Assembly (NCBI GenBank): GCA_963556195.1
Contig: OY744525.1
Span: forward strand, 80,017,844 to 80,081,843
Direction: 5' to 3'
Source: Sepiola atlantica
Taxonomy: Eukaryota > Mollusca > Cephalopoda > Sepiida > Sepiolidae
Length of the DNA: 64,000 nucleotides
The notes beneath the pieces are model-generated. The model saw only the letters and a list, made by a program, of their open reading frames with translations. It had not been told where the DNA came from and did no database searches. Every line of letters starts with the position of its first letter. The first letter of the stretch is position 1. This document shows, one piece after another, positions 21,226-32,969 of this stretch. Position numbers and translations under genes: made by a program.

Positions 21226-22749
21226 ATTGAAAATATTCTTATTTTCTTAATCAATTCTAGTTATTCCCCCTGCATTAACGACCCTCCCCCCCCCCCCCGA
21301 CTACACAAGCGGCACAAAATGATAGTCCATCAGGCTAGGCTCAAAGGCCCAATCTATCAATTCCTTTCCCCACCTGAAATATATAGATATCAACTGTTAT
21401 TTTGGATGGACTAATGGACTACATAGCGAGTCAACTTAAAAATCATCGACTGGTAATATCTGAATATATAAACTGACTGACTGAGGAGATCCATTATCTG
21501 GAGTGGGTAGAAGTTCTGTGAAATCTCAAGTGGCTCTCTTTCTACGCATATACCCATACTTTTCTAAATGGCAACCCAGATTCTTAACCAAATATTTTTC
21601 TCATCACAGGCCGGCTAGTTTTTCACATGCATTCATGCACCATTGCTCATGAAGTATGCTCACATAATATAAAAATTGCAGATAAAATAAATCACAAACA
21701 TTGATGTTGAAAACGTAACAAATACAAAACAATGTTTCTGATGTTTACAAGAAATGATTTGAAGTATTCACATGGATTTAATATGAGTGTCTTGCCGATA
21801 CATCTCTGTATAACCATCACCCCTTCCGCAGCAACCCAGACGCCATCGTATATTCACTCGGACACCTGCTATCTTCTTGGCTGGCAACTTTGGTGTGGGC
21901 TGATATGCCGTCCTCTCTCTTGTGTTGTTGGCTATGGTGGGGATGGCGAATCGACGTGATCCTTCATCTTTGTTAGCTGAACAATACCTCACGCCACACT
22001 GTGATTTGTCTAGTGTGAGGTATAAGTTGCTGTTGTCCGACTGGAAGAGGATAGGCATATGTAGAAATAAAAAAAATGCAAGTGAAATCAATAGACAGTC
22101 CGTACAACTCAAAAAACACAAAAAGTTTTTGATTTGTGTTTTTGATAAATATCTTCTTACAGGGATTGAAATTTTCTTCATATATAAAAAAGGCAATGTT
22201 TTTGTTCTCTGGATGCTGGGGGTATTATTATTCATTTTACGATTCTCTGACTTCAGTGGATTTAGATGTGAAACGAATCTACATCCAGGCTTAGAAAGTC
22301 GTATTCACTCAATGAGAAGGAGAGGTTGGGATTTTCTTCTCAGTCTGACTGACTCAGATTTAAAACTCTATGCAACTGATTGTCTAACTATTCAATTTGC
22401 CTCGTGTACTACCTTATATAATCAGGCAGGGTTACTCAGCATCACGCAAATGAATATTTTCATCAAGGCCATTACGTGTTTTAATTGGCTGCTGGTTACC
22501 TTACCTCAATCCTCGGCGAGTGTCTAACCACTTCAATAAATCTTGCCTCGGTGTGGTTCCCATTAGAATTATCTCATGGACTGGGATATTCTCTGCAGAT
22601 ATTTCCAACACTCATGTCATATTTGACCCTAACTAACCTTGCCTCAGGTCACAGCTGCACATCTGTTTTCAACGGTTCTACTTAACCTGTAGACAAAACA
22701 ATGCTTATTATCTGGCTCAAATTTATTTTTAAACTCGTGTGGAATGATA
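21226..22749. other. Unassigned stretch, possibly LINE-derived
   Basis: Several open frames overlap on both strands here (for example minus 21768-22235, 155 codons, and plus 21922-22527, 201 codons). They disagree with each other, have no recognisable domain and are uneven in composition. I do not call a gene. The block at 21.8-22.05 kb is GC-richer than its surroundings and may be part of the LINE that ends at 23.25 kb. Confidence 0.35.
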
Positions 22750-22879
22750 ATTTCTGATTTCTTCGGTACACTCTTACAAATGTACACTAGCGCCTCTAAT
22801 CATCCTAAATCCTTCGTAGGACTCTCGGCACATTGTCACATTTGTAATCAGATCACCATCTTGAAACTCACACTAGTGT

Positions 22880-23250
22880 CCACAGTCAAGAAGCTGAAAA
22901 GGGTCAAGAGGAATAACTCAACTCAATCTGAACACCTTGTTTTCCTGAGCTTGGATTCACTGAAGCTCCGATGTCTAGCAACTGATTTGGTATCCCCACC
23001 CCAACACACAAAATTATTAACTATCTTGTCAACAACAAGTACCTTTTTGATCTCCATGTGTATAGCACATGTGGACATGTTTACAAAGTCAGCTAACAGT
23101 ACAGTTCCAATGACTTTAGAAATATTTATTTCACACTCAAAATTGCTGAAGCATGGAAAAAAACTGACTGCATCAGTTGTTGGCTGCAGAGACACTACAT
23201 TCTTTAAAACCCCCATGCTTCACAAAATTTGTGAAAACTACATCTGATGC
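22880..23250 (+). pseudogene. LINE RT C-terminal relic (family L2 copy 2)
   Basis: Plus-strand frames give EHLVFLSLDSLKLRCLATDL, then FLISMCIAHVDMF and a frameshifted LP(A)SVVG-like block, ending MLHKICENYI before a stop. It is the same element type as at 6.9 and 53.8 kb. Catalytic domain absent. Confidence 0.65.
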
Positions 23251-23614
23251 TCTTTCCCTCCAAACACACACACACACACATTTGCATACACTTTTGAGGA
23301 ACTGTAGTGCACCTGAGGACTGTACACAATAATTTAATTATTTATTTAATTTCCCTTTTTTATTTAAGTTGTGATATAACTTTTGTCACAGGTTAACTTG
23401 TAACTATTTGGCTAAACATAGTAAATTAACTGACTTCATAGACTGATACAAGTAAATCAAATGATTTCAATAGAATGTTGAATGGAAAATCTGAATCCTG
23501 TTATGGAATTCGAAGTCGTTGGTTAGCATATAGAACCCAAATGGATAATTGTATCTCACCATCATAGGTAGCATTAACAGTACAGGTTAAGATTTTTCTG
23601 TGTCTACATTTCAG

Positions 23615-23707
23615 TGCCATTCGGATAGCTTCTTGCCAAAACTTGCTGATGTGGTATTGGATGTATTATGTTCACATACAACCAAATTTTATGATGAGCT
23701 TTGGCAG
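23615..23707 (+). CDS. Candidate orphan exon, unknown protein
   Basis: A 93-base block between a good acceptor (TTTTTCTGTGTCTACATTTCAG, ending 23614) and a GTGAGC donor (23708). The enclosed frame is open for 31 codons with a balanced, protein-like composition: LPKLADVVLDVL then KFYDELWQ. This differs from the low-complexity frames around it. No other exon could be joined within the window, and I do not recognise the protein. It may be an exon of a gene with very long introns, a relic exon, or chance. Confidence 0.4.
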
Positions 23708-24099
23708 GTGAGCTACTATTGGGTTTATTTGGATTTAGCATGGTACAATGCTTCCAGTGTTATATTTTCATTTACCAATGGGTGTATAAACTATTATACA
23801 CCCGTGTCATTGTTGCCGTAAACCTAGGTTCTTTTCATCTGCTGGTAAACCCACTTTGACACTGATGTTTATAAAAAAGTTTTATTTAAAAAGACAGTCA
23901 CATAAAACATCAGAGCGACAGTCCACTTGTGTATGCATGGGAGGAAAAAGAAGGACAGACAGATAGGTAGACGGACAGCTCGCCCGCTATACCCCGCCAC
24001 AATGTGTGTGCTGAACCAATCGGGGACAGTATTCAGACACATCTTTTCTGCTTGAAGTCTCACTAGCCAAAGAGACAGAATATCCCCGTCCGGAAATCA

Positions 24100-26060
24100 T
24101 ACGGTTTCATTGACTTCCGTTTTGAAGTCATCTCTGACCTTTAAGGTGTCACTCAAACCCTTCCATCCAAACATGGTCCTCACTATGTAACACCAGGAGT
24201 TCCCTCTTGCAGTTTGAAGAGTGTCCTCTTCAATGTATCGATAAAACGCTCTACATGCCTAGTTGATTGTGGTTAAAATGCTGGTGTTTGCACATATTGA
24301 ATATCATTTGGGGGGATTTTTTAAAATTAACTTATTTTGAGGGATTAAAGTTTTTGATGCAGTTGCAGAATAGTTTCTACAAAAATGATGTGACTCATAA
24401 GGAAAATATCTGGGCATTTGCTGTATGCATCTATTTCTAGGAAAAAAACATTGTCCATTGATGGGTTCCGCAACAGGTTAATACATTTATGCTGTTAACA
24501 CCCTGATGTCCAAAATGAAATTGTTTAATGACTATTTTACATAGTTAATGGAATAATTACACATGCACCCATAAAAAAATGAAACCATATATTTTGGAAA
24601 GTAATGGTAACGTTGAAGCTGTTTGTTTGGACATAGTGCTGGCTACTTGGTTAGGTGAGGTAATAGTGAATAACGTTCTGTAACACTGGGTCCATGCCTG
24701 TGGCTTCCTGGATCATTTGTAAAGTGGCTGGAAGTGCTCTTACAGTTATAAATAATTTCTGATTCCACTGCAACAATTGAGTCCTCTGGTAGTTTGATGT
24801 GCACACTCATAAGTTTAGTTAGGGCATCTGCTTGACCAATTTGCTGAGTTATACTTTATTGAAAAATTGTAATCCAAGAGCATGGTTGCCATCATCGATA
24901 ACGATTGTCAGTATAAACAAGGTCTCGAAATAGTAACCGGGTTTTATGATTTGTAACTCAGGTGAAGTGACGTCCATAAAGCATCTTGTGAAAAGTTTTA
25001 ATAAAAAAGACAATTGCCAAGACTTCCTTTTCAATTTGACTATAGTTTCGTTCAGTAGATGTCAATGGCCTTGATGTATGTGAGATGATTTTCTGATTGC
25101 TGTCTCGAAAGATGTGATAAATCACGACACCAACGCCATAATCAAAGAGCATCAGACACTACAAGAATGTCCAAAAATGGATTGTAATGTGTGAGGAGTA
25201 AATTCGATCTTTATAAAAGCAGACCAGCATTTTAGTGATCAATCTCAGAGAACATGTTTTTTTTATAAGGTGATTTAAAGGTGCACCGATATATGATAGA
25301 GTTCGACAAAAATGGACTTTAATGGCTTAGTAAGCTGAGAAAAGGACATGTTTTTGAACTATTGTTTATATATTTTCAAGGTCTGGTCATCGACCAGTTT
25401 TGTTAAAAATAAACTATAAATATTTTATTGATTAACATTTGTCGGCTTTCACATGTTGATCCATTCGAAAACAGAATGTAAGCACTTAAGCAGATCATCC
25501 TTGTTTTCACATTAAACAATGACATCATCAAGGAAGACAATAGCACCTGTCAGCCCCATCAGCATTGCACTTATTGTTTGCTGGAATATGGTAGGTGCTG
25601 ACTTGATTACAAAACACAAAAAATTATATTTGAATTGCCCCTTATGATTTTAAAGAGCTCTTTGAAGTTCTTATCAATTTCTACTTAGAGAAATGCACCC
25701 AAAAAAGACATTTTTGCAATTTTTGTCATTTTATTTTGCAAAAGAGTATAATGGTAATTATAATGGGTATTGATGTGCATTGAAATAGTTGCTTAACCCA
25801 GTGGAACAATTTGCGCATATATGGACCTTTCCATGTGTATGTTTATATATTTGTTTTCTGACAACAACAATGGGAACCACACATACAGAAAAAATATTCT
25901 TTTGTTGATTCCAGTTAGCTGAAGGTGATCAAATTCTTTTCAATTTTTAAAAAATCGATTGAATATATTGTTTCTACTTTAGCGTGGTTTTACCCTTTGT
26001 GATAAAGTTCTCTTCGAAAACATTACTGAATTTTGTTTTAAGTGTGTGTAAAATATTTTT
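24100..26060 (-). pseudogene. Ty3/gypsy retrotransposon pol relic
   Basis: Read on the minus strand from right to left. The reverse transcriptase fragment (25.50-26.0 kb) contains APTIFQQTISAMLMG and FLDDVIV, the catalytic Asp pair. The RNase H segment (24958-25152) has YGVGVVIYHIF and NYSQIEKEVLAIVFF. An integrase C-terminal part (near 24.18-24.28 kb) has ERFIDTLKRTL and a WMEG-like block. The order RT, RNase H, integrase is that of gypsy elements. Stops and frameshifts occur throughout, and no flanking LTR pair was found. Confidence 0.75.
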
Positions 26061-26139
26061 TCAGTTTGGAAATGAAAGAAATTTAGTAGGACAGTGAAGA
26101 GATCGAACTAATATTTACCACCCTCTTACTGCAGGAGGA

Positions 26140-26645
26140 TGTGATACAAGGTCGGAATGTAGGGATTGAAAAGCCAGCACACAAGAGGAAGATCTCTCTG
26201 GCTTAGCAAAAAGGCCTGAGCAACCCCATTGGCATTCCCTGTTAGGGCTGCCTCATGCAATTAGCAATAAACTAAAACCTTCTCAAAGAGAGAAGGTAAA
26301 GCCTGAGAGGTGGACTTCCTAGAACTGCACAGAACCTGCGTGGGTGTTGGGAACCTAGTGTGCATGCTCACCTTTCCTGTTTCTGCTAAAACAGTTTAGC
26401 GCGCAAATTGGTCAGTTCCTGTCAAGAAGCCAATGTAGATTGAGGTGGCATTTTTCATGCTCACCTCTTGTCATGGCTAACAAGAGGCCAAGACTAAGAC
26501 CAAGAGACCTGGACTCGAATATATTTATATAATACATGCCTGCCGAACTAACTTGCATTACATTCTTGTGTTCTTATGTTAAACAAACTGTTAAATAAAG
26601 TTGATTTAATTGTAGAGAAGATGTTGGTATTTTTATATGGAAGTC
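26140..26645 (+). repeat. LTR-like GC-richer repeat
   Basis: Starts TGTGATACAAGGTCGGAATG, contains AATAAA (26595-26600) and is followed by CTGGTGACC, a primer-binding-site-like context, as at 10.3 kb. It points opposite to the gypsy pol relic beside it, so the two are probably different insertions. No target duplication seen. Confidence 0.4.
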
Positions 26646-26649
26646 TGGT

Positions 26650-28308
26650 GACCTTTTCTACTTCTTCATCTCCAGCAAGCCGAGTCAGATAAACACAGAC
26701 GCTACAACAAAATGGCTACATCCAATCTCTGGCAAGCATGACACCAACAAACTCTCCACTCTACAAATTTAAATTTCAGTCTCTTACACAGCCTTTTCCA
26801 GAATAAAATGTTTTTCTTGAAAAGAAACAGTACAATGTAAATCACGACCGTGTTAAATGTCATTGTCAGATGAACCCGGAGCAACATGCTTTGTATTTAA
26901 CAACTTGGGATTACCAATTTGTTCTCACAAGAACCAAAAGATGGCGGTAATGCCCGGACCGGTCAAATTGAAAGAATATTGAAAATTGGTTTACAAAAAT
27001 ATTTATAATTTATTTTTTTTTGCAGGATTCAAAATCAACTTTGAAAATTGCAAAGACAGAATTTGAGTTAAACAGTTTTCGGTTGGGATTATTGCGCTTT
27101 TCTTTTTAACGGAATTTGAACCGTTATAATTTATCTGAAAGTTGTACTTCGAAAAAAACTTTCCTTATGCCCATTTCTCTGACATAATTGGTATTTAGAA
27201 ACGTGTCTAACGAAATTAATCACAAAATATTTTTTCTGAGTGCATCTTCTAGTGGTTTTCATTTGCTCGAACGTTAGGGACCTCAAAAGCTAACCAGAGA
27301 ATTTACCCCCCTATATGTAACACGATGTAACTTTAATATAGGTTAATATTATCATCATATTTTTTTTACCATTAAAAAGAAGAAACATAAAATAAACTGC
27401 TGATGATTTTTGTGCAAACTTTTTCAGCATATGAAAATAATGAACATGAGAAACTAAAAACGTGTGTACTTTATTGACGCCTTAAAACAACGTTCCTATG
27501 TAGTGGCGATTTTGTGTGCTCTGATAGACACGTGTTTAATAAATCTAGCAAAATTCAAATAATGGTCAGATTTTCACTAAGTTTTCGATACTTATTCAAT
27601 ATTGGGCTAATTTATATTTAAAATGCTGATTTCGTAAAATATAAGAGGGAAACTATTTTTTTGAACAAAATATATTCAGGTCGATCAAATTTTAATGTTA
27701 TATAAAGCGGAAGAGTCTTAAAAAACACATAATATTTACCTTTTTTTTTTATTGGTACTGTATTTTGGTAAAGTATCCATAAATTCATTAATAAAAAGTA
27801 GAAATAAATACGATATTATTATGTTTTGAAAATTTTTACTTAATTTTTTTATTAATTTAAACTATGATCTGTTAAATTGCAAAGATAAAAAAATGTTCTA
27901 AACAATAATTAATTTTTCAGAGATTTTAATTCATTTAAATGACTTCACTATTTAGACATTTTAAAGTTTAAACATCTATTTTGAAAATATGGCTTCCAAA
28001 TTTTTCTAAATATTTTAATATGATATAAACATAATTGTTATTAATCATAAAAGACCGACATTAACTTCTACCGAATAATTTGTGCTTTTTTATAGAATGT
28101 TTATTTGCTCAGGGTAAGCAAGCATTTCATTAAATTCCTCTGACGCTATCAAACTATGGAAGACTGAATAGACTTTATTAACGTGTCAACTCGTACAGAG
28201 AAAGTAGTCGCTTTTGCAAACGCACATGTGTAAATGTTATTGCTCTTATTTTGCTTACATTTTTTAAGCTAGAAAAAAAAACTCTGTACGACAAAAGTAA
28301 GTATTATA
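26650..28308. other. AT-rich intergenic sequence
   Basis: No gene, RNA or named repeat found. Confidence 0.4.
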
Positions 28309-28310
28309 TA

Positions 28311-29588
28311 TTAGGTTGGAAAGAAAGTAATGTCGGTTTTGTCCAACACATTTATTTCATCTGAAACATTCACATTAGGGCATGTTTAATCTTTACAATA
28401 ATTTCCCTCATTTTCCATGACTTCTGTCCAACAATCAACTAGCTTCTTGATACCTTCTTCAAAAAATTTCTCTGATTTTTGAGAAAAAAAACAAATTTAG
28501 GTCATTTTTGAGTAGGTCATCATTTTCATAAATTCTATTGTTTAAGTCATGCTGCAACGACCGGAAAAGATGCTAGTCGGATGGAGCAATGTCAGGTGAA
28601 TAAGGTGGATGAGGCAACACCTCCCAATTGAAACCTATGACCTTTTCTTGGGGTAGTTTTGCTGTGTGAGGTTTCACATTATCATGTTGAAGCACTACAC
28701 CCTTCCTATTGAGTAATGCTGGTTGTTTTTTTGATAGAGCAATTCTTAGATCATCCAGCTGCGAACAATATTTTACTGCTGTGATTGTTTGATTAGACTC
28801 TAGTAACTCATAATGAATCAGTCCTCTCATGTCCCATCATAAAGAGAGCATAACCTTCTTTGGGTGTATTCCTTGTTTTGGAACAAGCTGTGGACTTTGG
28901 TTTCGGTCTAACCATTGTCTTTTGCATTGGGTATTCTTGTAAAGAACCCATTTTTTATCTCCAGTCATAATTCTTTGCAAAGATGGTTCTCGATGATTCC
29001 TGGAAAGGAAAGACGTGCAAACAGTCAATCTTTGATTTTGCTGAGCGTCGGTCAAATCGTGGGGAACCCAAAGTCCAATTTTTAAAACTTTTCCTAACTC
29101 GTGAAGGCATGAAATAATTGTGGTATGGGTTGTATTGAATCGTTGAGCTAATTCTCTGCTGGTTAACTTTGGATTGGCCTCTACAGCGTCTTTAATGGCG
29201 TCTTTATCAATTGATTTTGGCCTTCCCAAACGTCGCCGATCTGACAGGTTAAAGTCTCCAGAAGGAAACTTTGCAAACCACCGTTGACATTTTCGATCAT
29301 TCAGAGCATTTATCCCATAGACAGTTCCAATATTCCTTGTAGCTTCTGCAGCTGAGTTTCCTTTTTTTTAATTCATAGAGCATAAAATGTCTCAGATGCT
29401 CCTCACTAATATCCATTTTTTGACGGCTGAGACCGTTAAACTTAATATTTTCAAACTAATTACTATATCTGAAAGGCAAAGCAAGATATTAAGACACCAA
29501 TTCACCAAAAAATCTAGAACTGTGTACAACTTAGGAGGCTGCAAAGTGATGAAGTAAAAAATACGACATTACTTCTTTTCCAACCTGA
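28311..29588 (-). mobile_element. Mariner DNA transposon
   Basis: 1278 bp with inverted ends (TTAGGTTGGAAAGAAAGTAA at the left, complement of ..TTCTTTTCCAACCTGA at the right) flanked by TA (28309-28310 and 29589-29590), the target duplication of mariner elements. Size is normal for the family. It encodes one transposase on the minus strand. Confidence 0.92.
28386..29416 (-). pseudogene. Mariner transposase, broken but nearly complete
   Basis: The frame opens at ATG 29416 (MDISEEHLRHFMLYEL), passes two helix-turn-helix regions (RWFAKFPSGDF; TSRELAQRFNTTHTTI) and reaches the catalytic triad: Asp in MTGDKKWV, Asp in LQHDNVKPH and Asp in SPDIAPSD. Exactly 34 residues lie between the last two, as in D,D34D mariners. 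It ends ENEGNYCKD at TAA 28386-28388. Breaks: a frameshift in the poly-T tract near 29365, a stop where SLWWDM is expected (28834-28836), a TAG for the Tyr after PSD (28570-28572) and a frameshift near 28495. Confidence 0.92.
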
Positions 29589-29590
29589 TA

Positions 29591-31350
29591 CATTTTATCA
29601 TTTTTTTTTTCGAATTAAAATGCTTATCGATTCAAAATTCTTTCGAATTTTAATTTTATTCGACGAAAATGCGACCATATTTACTTTGAAATGGTCTAAT
29701 TTATTTTTAATTTACAAATAATATTGTTAAATCATTAACAAACCACAATACTTTTTCAATTTTCATTTTTAGTTTGATTTTTATTATATATAAAATTTAA
29801 GCCAAACGCTAACAAAACAAAATTTGTAGCAAAAATCGATACTTCCATTAGTCCTTTCAAACTATTTTTCATATTTATTTTGATAAAATTCAAAACATTT
29901 TTCCCTTACTGTAGAAGAGGTTTATTATTTCAACGGGCAAATAAATATTTCAAAATAATAATAATAATATATATTTTAATAAATATATTTGTAAATATCA
30001 AAATTCTAAGATTATCTATTTTAATATTCTTTCCTTAAACAAAACTAAATTAATACTAGTTTAAGCAGGTAAGTTAATTAACCAATAATTCTTTTTTAGT
30101 AAAAAAAAGAAGCAATAATTTGTCTCAAGTATGTGCAACTCAATAAAAATTTCAAAAAGGGTAAATAAATTCTTTAAAAAATCGTTAATTTGTCTACATC
30201 ATAATGCAAGTAATTTGTTTCCTTTTTGCTCATCCATAAATATTTAACATTTCACATAATAATCTCATTTATTTTGTAAACAATAGCCCCGCAGTAGAAA
30301 AAAGCATATTTCATACTTATATTTCAAGATAAGGAATGTCTTTATTTCCCAGTTCAATAATTTAATCTTTAAATAAACTATTTTACTTTAAAACTTCCTA
30401 TAAGTATAACTTTATTTTAGGGAAATTTAAAAACACGAATAAAGTAACGCGGATGTATGGATTTCTTAAAGAACGCAGAAACCGGTGACGTCAGCGATTC
30501 TATGTTATGTTTTGGAGGTCCCTATCGAACATTGCTGGTTATAAACAACTTTGAATGTTGTTGAACCATGATGGTGTTTTAAAAAAAAAGATTTATCAGC
30601 CTTTGACATTCGCTCATGTTCCAGTATGGATAATAGACATATGTGGATCATCTCAGAATCTGTGTGAATGTTTATAATGCAGTATATACATTGGAATACA
30701 ATCGCAGACGAAATAAAGCATAAACAAAACACCAACGTTTAACTTGTAACAGACAAGAAAGAATTTAATTACTTGAAAAGACTCAAGGGGAGTAATTTAA
30801 CTCAGTTAGTTTGAAGAGTTATTTCCCTTTGACTATTTGTTAGGTTTACTCCTAATAACAACATTATTTTATTTTTTATTTAAATTTTTTTTTATTTGCA
30901 TCTAAGCACAACAGGAGGTAATAAACTCTTTAAAGAAAGCCTTTTGATGAAAATCATTGACTATTTCCTGCTTTAAATCTATAATTAATTTAATTTGTTG
31001 AATTTATATTACGTGATTCTTAGTCCAGTTATGAATGCCCCTGTAGCTTCATCTTTGGATAATATATAGACGACGGTCGCATCTTAAAAAATGTATTAAC
31101 AATTAAAATGTGGCGAACGAGAAAAAAAGGATAAAAATGATTACTGTTAATTGAAAGGGTGACCATTTATCAAGTGTAAAAATTCACAAAAAAAGGGTGT
31201 TGTGAATAAAAGAGATAAAAAAATGGTTAATGAACAAAACGTATTTATATGTCTAAAAGTTGTGTGAAAGATATTTTGAGTGGGTAAATCGTTCGTTTAG
31301 AAAAGTTAAAAGTTTTCGTGCTTGTAGAATGTTCCAGTGTATAAGGAGAT
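29591..31350. other. AT-rich intergenic sequence
   Basis: Very AT-rich, with short AATAAT runs near 29958. I see no gene. Short minus-strand frames near 30.5-30.7 kb have no recognisable content. Confidence 0.4.
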
Positions 31351-31352
31351 AC

Positions 31353-32152
31353 GGTACTTCTGCAGTTTACGGCCCGTGCTAGAACCAACGTTTCGTCAGC
31401 ATCTTCCAGCAGGTTACGTAAACTGCCGGAAGATGTTGAAACACTTAGCCAATCAGATTGCAGCAGACAACAGCTGGCAATCGCGAATTAAATATTGCAT
31501 AAAATTCAACAAGTTAAGCAAATTTGTGAAAGAAATTGTGAATTTTATAGAGTTAGGACAGATTCTTCAGTCTCCTGAAGGAATTAATGACTTTTGTCAG
31601 AAAAGAAAACTTATAGACCAAAATAAAAAAAGTTGCAGAACATGCACACATATATGCAAGTTAAAAAGAAAAATTGTGCTAAAGGACAAGTATGCTTGGC
31701 GGTGCACAAATGTCAAATGCAGGGATTACAAAAGAAAAAAACCTAACCCTAACATAGTCACTCAGGTAAAAAAAGAAGTATAAAAAAATATCATTAAAAT
31801 TTTGTTTTCTTTTGCTAAATATTTTTTCATAGAAAATTACCATACAATGACTGTTTTTTCTTGATTTGAATGTTTTTTCTTTACTTATTGCATTATGAAG
31901 ATGTGTTTTTTAAAAAACATATTTTTCCATTAATTTTTCATTATATTTTCTTTGTAACAAAAAAATAAATATTTTTTTATTGAAATTAACATAGACTTCT
32001 TCTCTATTTAAATGTTTTTTCTTTAATTTTTAAAGTTTGATAGTGTCTTTGTCAAAACAATGACACAGTTTTTGTTTGGCATCTCCTGGCTGTTTACGTT
32101 ATCTGCCGGAATATGTCGACTTCAGCACGGGCTGTAAACTGCAGAAATACTG
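31353..32152. mobile_element. TIR element with palindromic ends, copy B
   Basis: Inverted ends share TTCTGCAGTTTAC(G/A)GCCCGTGCT. Inside the left end lies a palindrome (31400-31434) formed by CATCTTCCxGCAGxTTACG and its complement. It is the same family as copy A at 11.8 kb, inserted in the opposite orientation, and about 90 bp longer. Confidence 0.75.
31433..31783 (+). CDS. Zinc-ribbon ORF of TIR element copy B
   Basis: 117 codons from ATG 31433, which sits inside the subterminal palindrome. Features: VNFIELGQILQSPEGINDF, then CRTC...C and WRCTNVKCRDYK, a plausible four-cysteine zinc ribbon, ending in a lysine-rich tail. The region FIELGQ..QSPE..I..FC.KRKLI.Q is shared with the truncated frame in copy A. 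The layout recalls the N-terminus of Merlin/ISXO2-like transposases, but the catalytic core is missing, so this is probably a remnant. In copy A the corresponding frame stops before the ribbon is complete. Confidence 0.55.
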   Translation: MLKHLANQIAADNSWQSRIKYCIKFNKLSKFVKEIVNFIELGQILQSPEGINDFCQKRKLIDQNKKSCRTCTHICKLKRKIVLKDKYAWRCTNVKCRDYKRKKPNPNIVTQVKKEV

Positions 32153-32485
32153 AAGATGTGAATATTAGAAGTGTGCATGTCTGTATATTTGTTTTCTATC
32201 AATGTGGATATGCGTGTGTAAGTAATAAGCAGTGTGGCATTGCGCATGTATTTGGTTGACTTTGTTTTGTCAGTGTGTTAATATTGTAAAATTATATGAG
32301 TGAATATTCATTTGCTTTCTGTCAGTGCGTGTATATGCTGCCATTTGCTAGTGTGTAAATATGAATGTATGTAAGTGGAGTAGTTTGCTTTTGTGTGTAT
32401 GAGTTGAGTATTCATTTTTTCTCCCCTGGTCTTGAAGAACAGGGTGTGTGCGTGTGTGTCGGGGGGGGGGGGGTCGTTTGCATCT
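32153..32485. other. Tail of unassigned sequence with GT-rich runs
   Basis: TGTG-rich stretch and a G run (32461-32472). No gene. Confidence 0.4.
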
Positions 32486-32487
32486 CT

Positions 32488-32962
32488 TGTTCTCGGTTTT
32501 CGGTTATCTGTGTTTTTATTAGGAATTGGTATTTCACACTGGTTAACTAAAAAAGTAATTTTAAATGAACAGGAATCATTTCCATTGATTAAAAATGTTG
32601 AATTCGCACATTTATGTAAAATCATACTTTCTTTATTTCGGCGATAGCAAAAAGGAAAGAGTAAGCTAAACGAACAGAGAAAAGAAGTATCTTATACATG
32701 CTAGTAACGTTTTGCATTCATTTGCATCATAGAGAGCTTTGCTACATGATTGAGAACATAACTCCTGCCCAGAGGACGGTTATTCCATTGTGTCAACATG
32801 TATGGATTAACAAGTTATACTGAAAAGTATTTGCTAAACACATCTTCAGGGCTGTTTTCATTTTCAGTAAAGTTTTGCTGTCGTCCTACATACATCGCCT
32901 TTTATTCCCAAATCGTCACTAATCTGATACTGACCAAGCTCAACGTTGCTTAATTGAAATGA
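32488..32962 (-). repeat. 5S rRNA-derived SINE (copy 2) with body
   Basis: The 5S-like head occupies about 32890-32962 (complement: AAGCAACGTTGAGCTTGGTC, AGTATCAGATTAGTGACG, GGGAATAAAAGGCG). A body of about 400 bases follows in the element's direction and matches 35686-36080 almost throughout, for instance AAGGAAAGAGTAAGCTAAAC in both. Confidence 0.8.
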
Positions 32963-32969
32963 TTTAAAG

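Noticed and set aside
21768..22527. Genes of 155 and 201 codons on opposite strands
   Set aside because: The frames overlap and contradict each other, show no domain, and lie beside a LINE relic.
31337..31432. Upstream extension of the zinc-ribbon frame through the terminal repeat
   Set aside because: The start at 31433 fits better; the upstream part is non-coding terminal repeat and palindrome.
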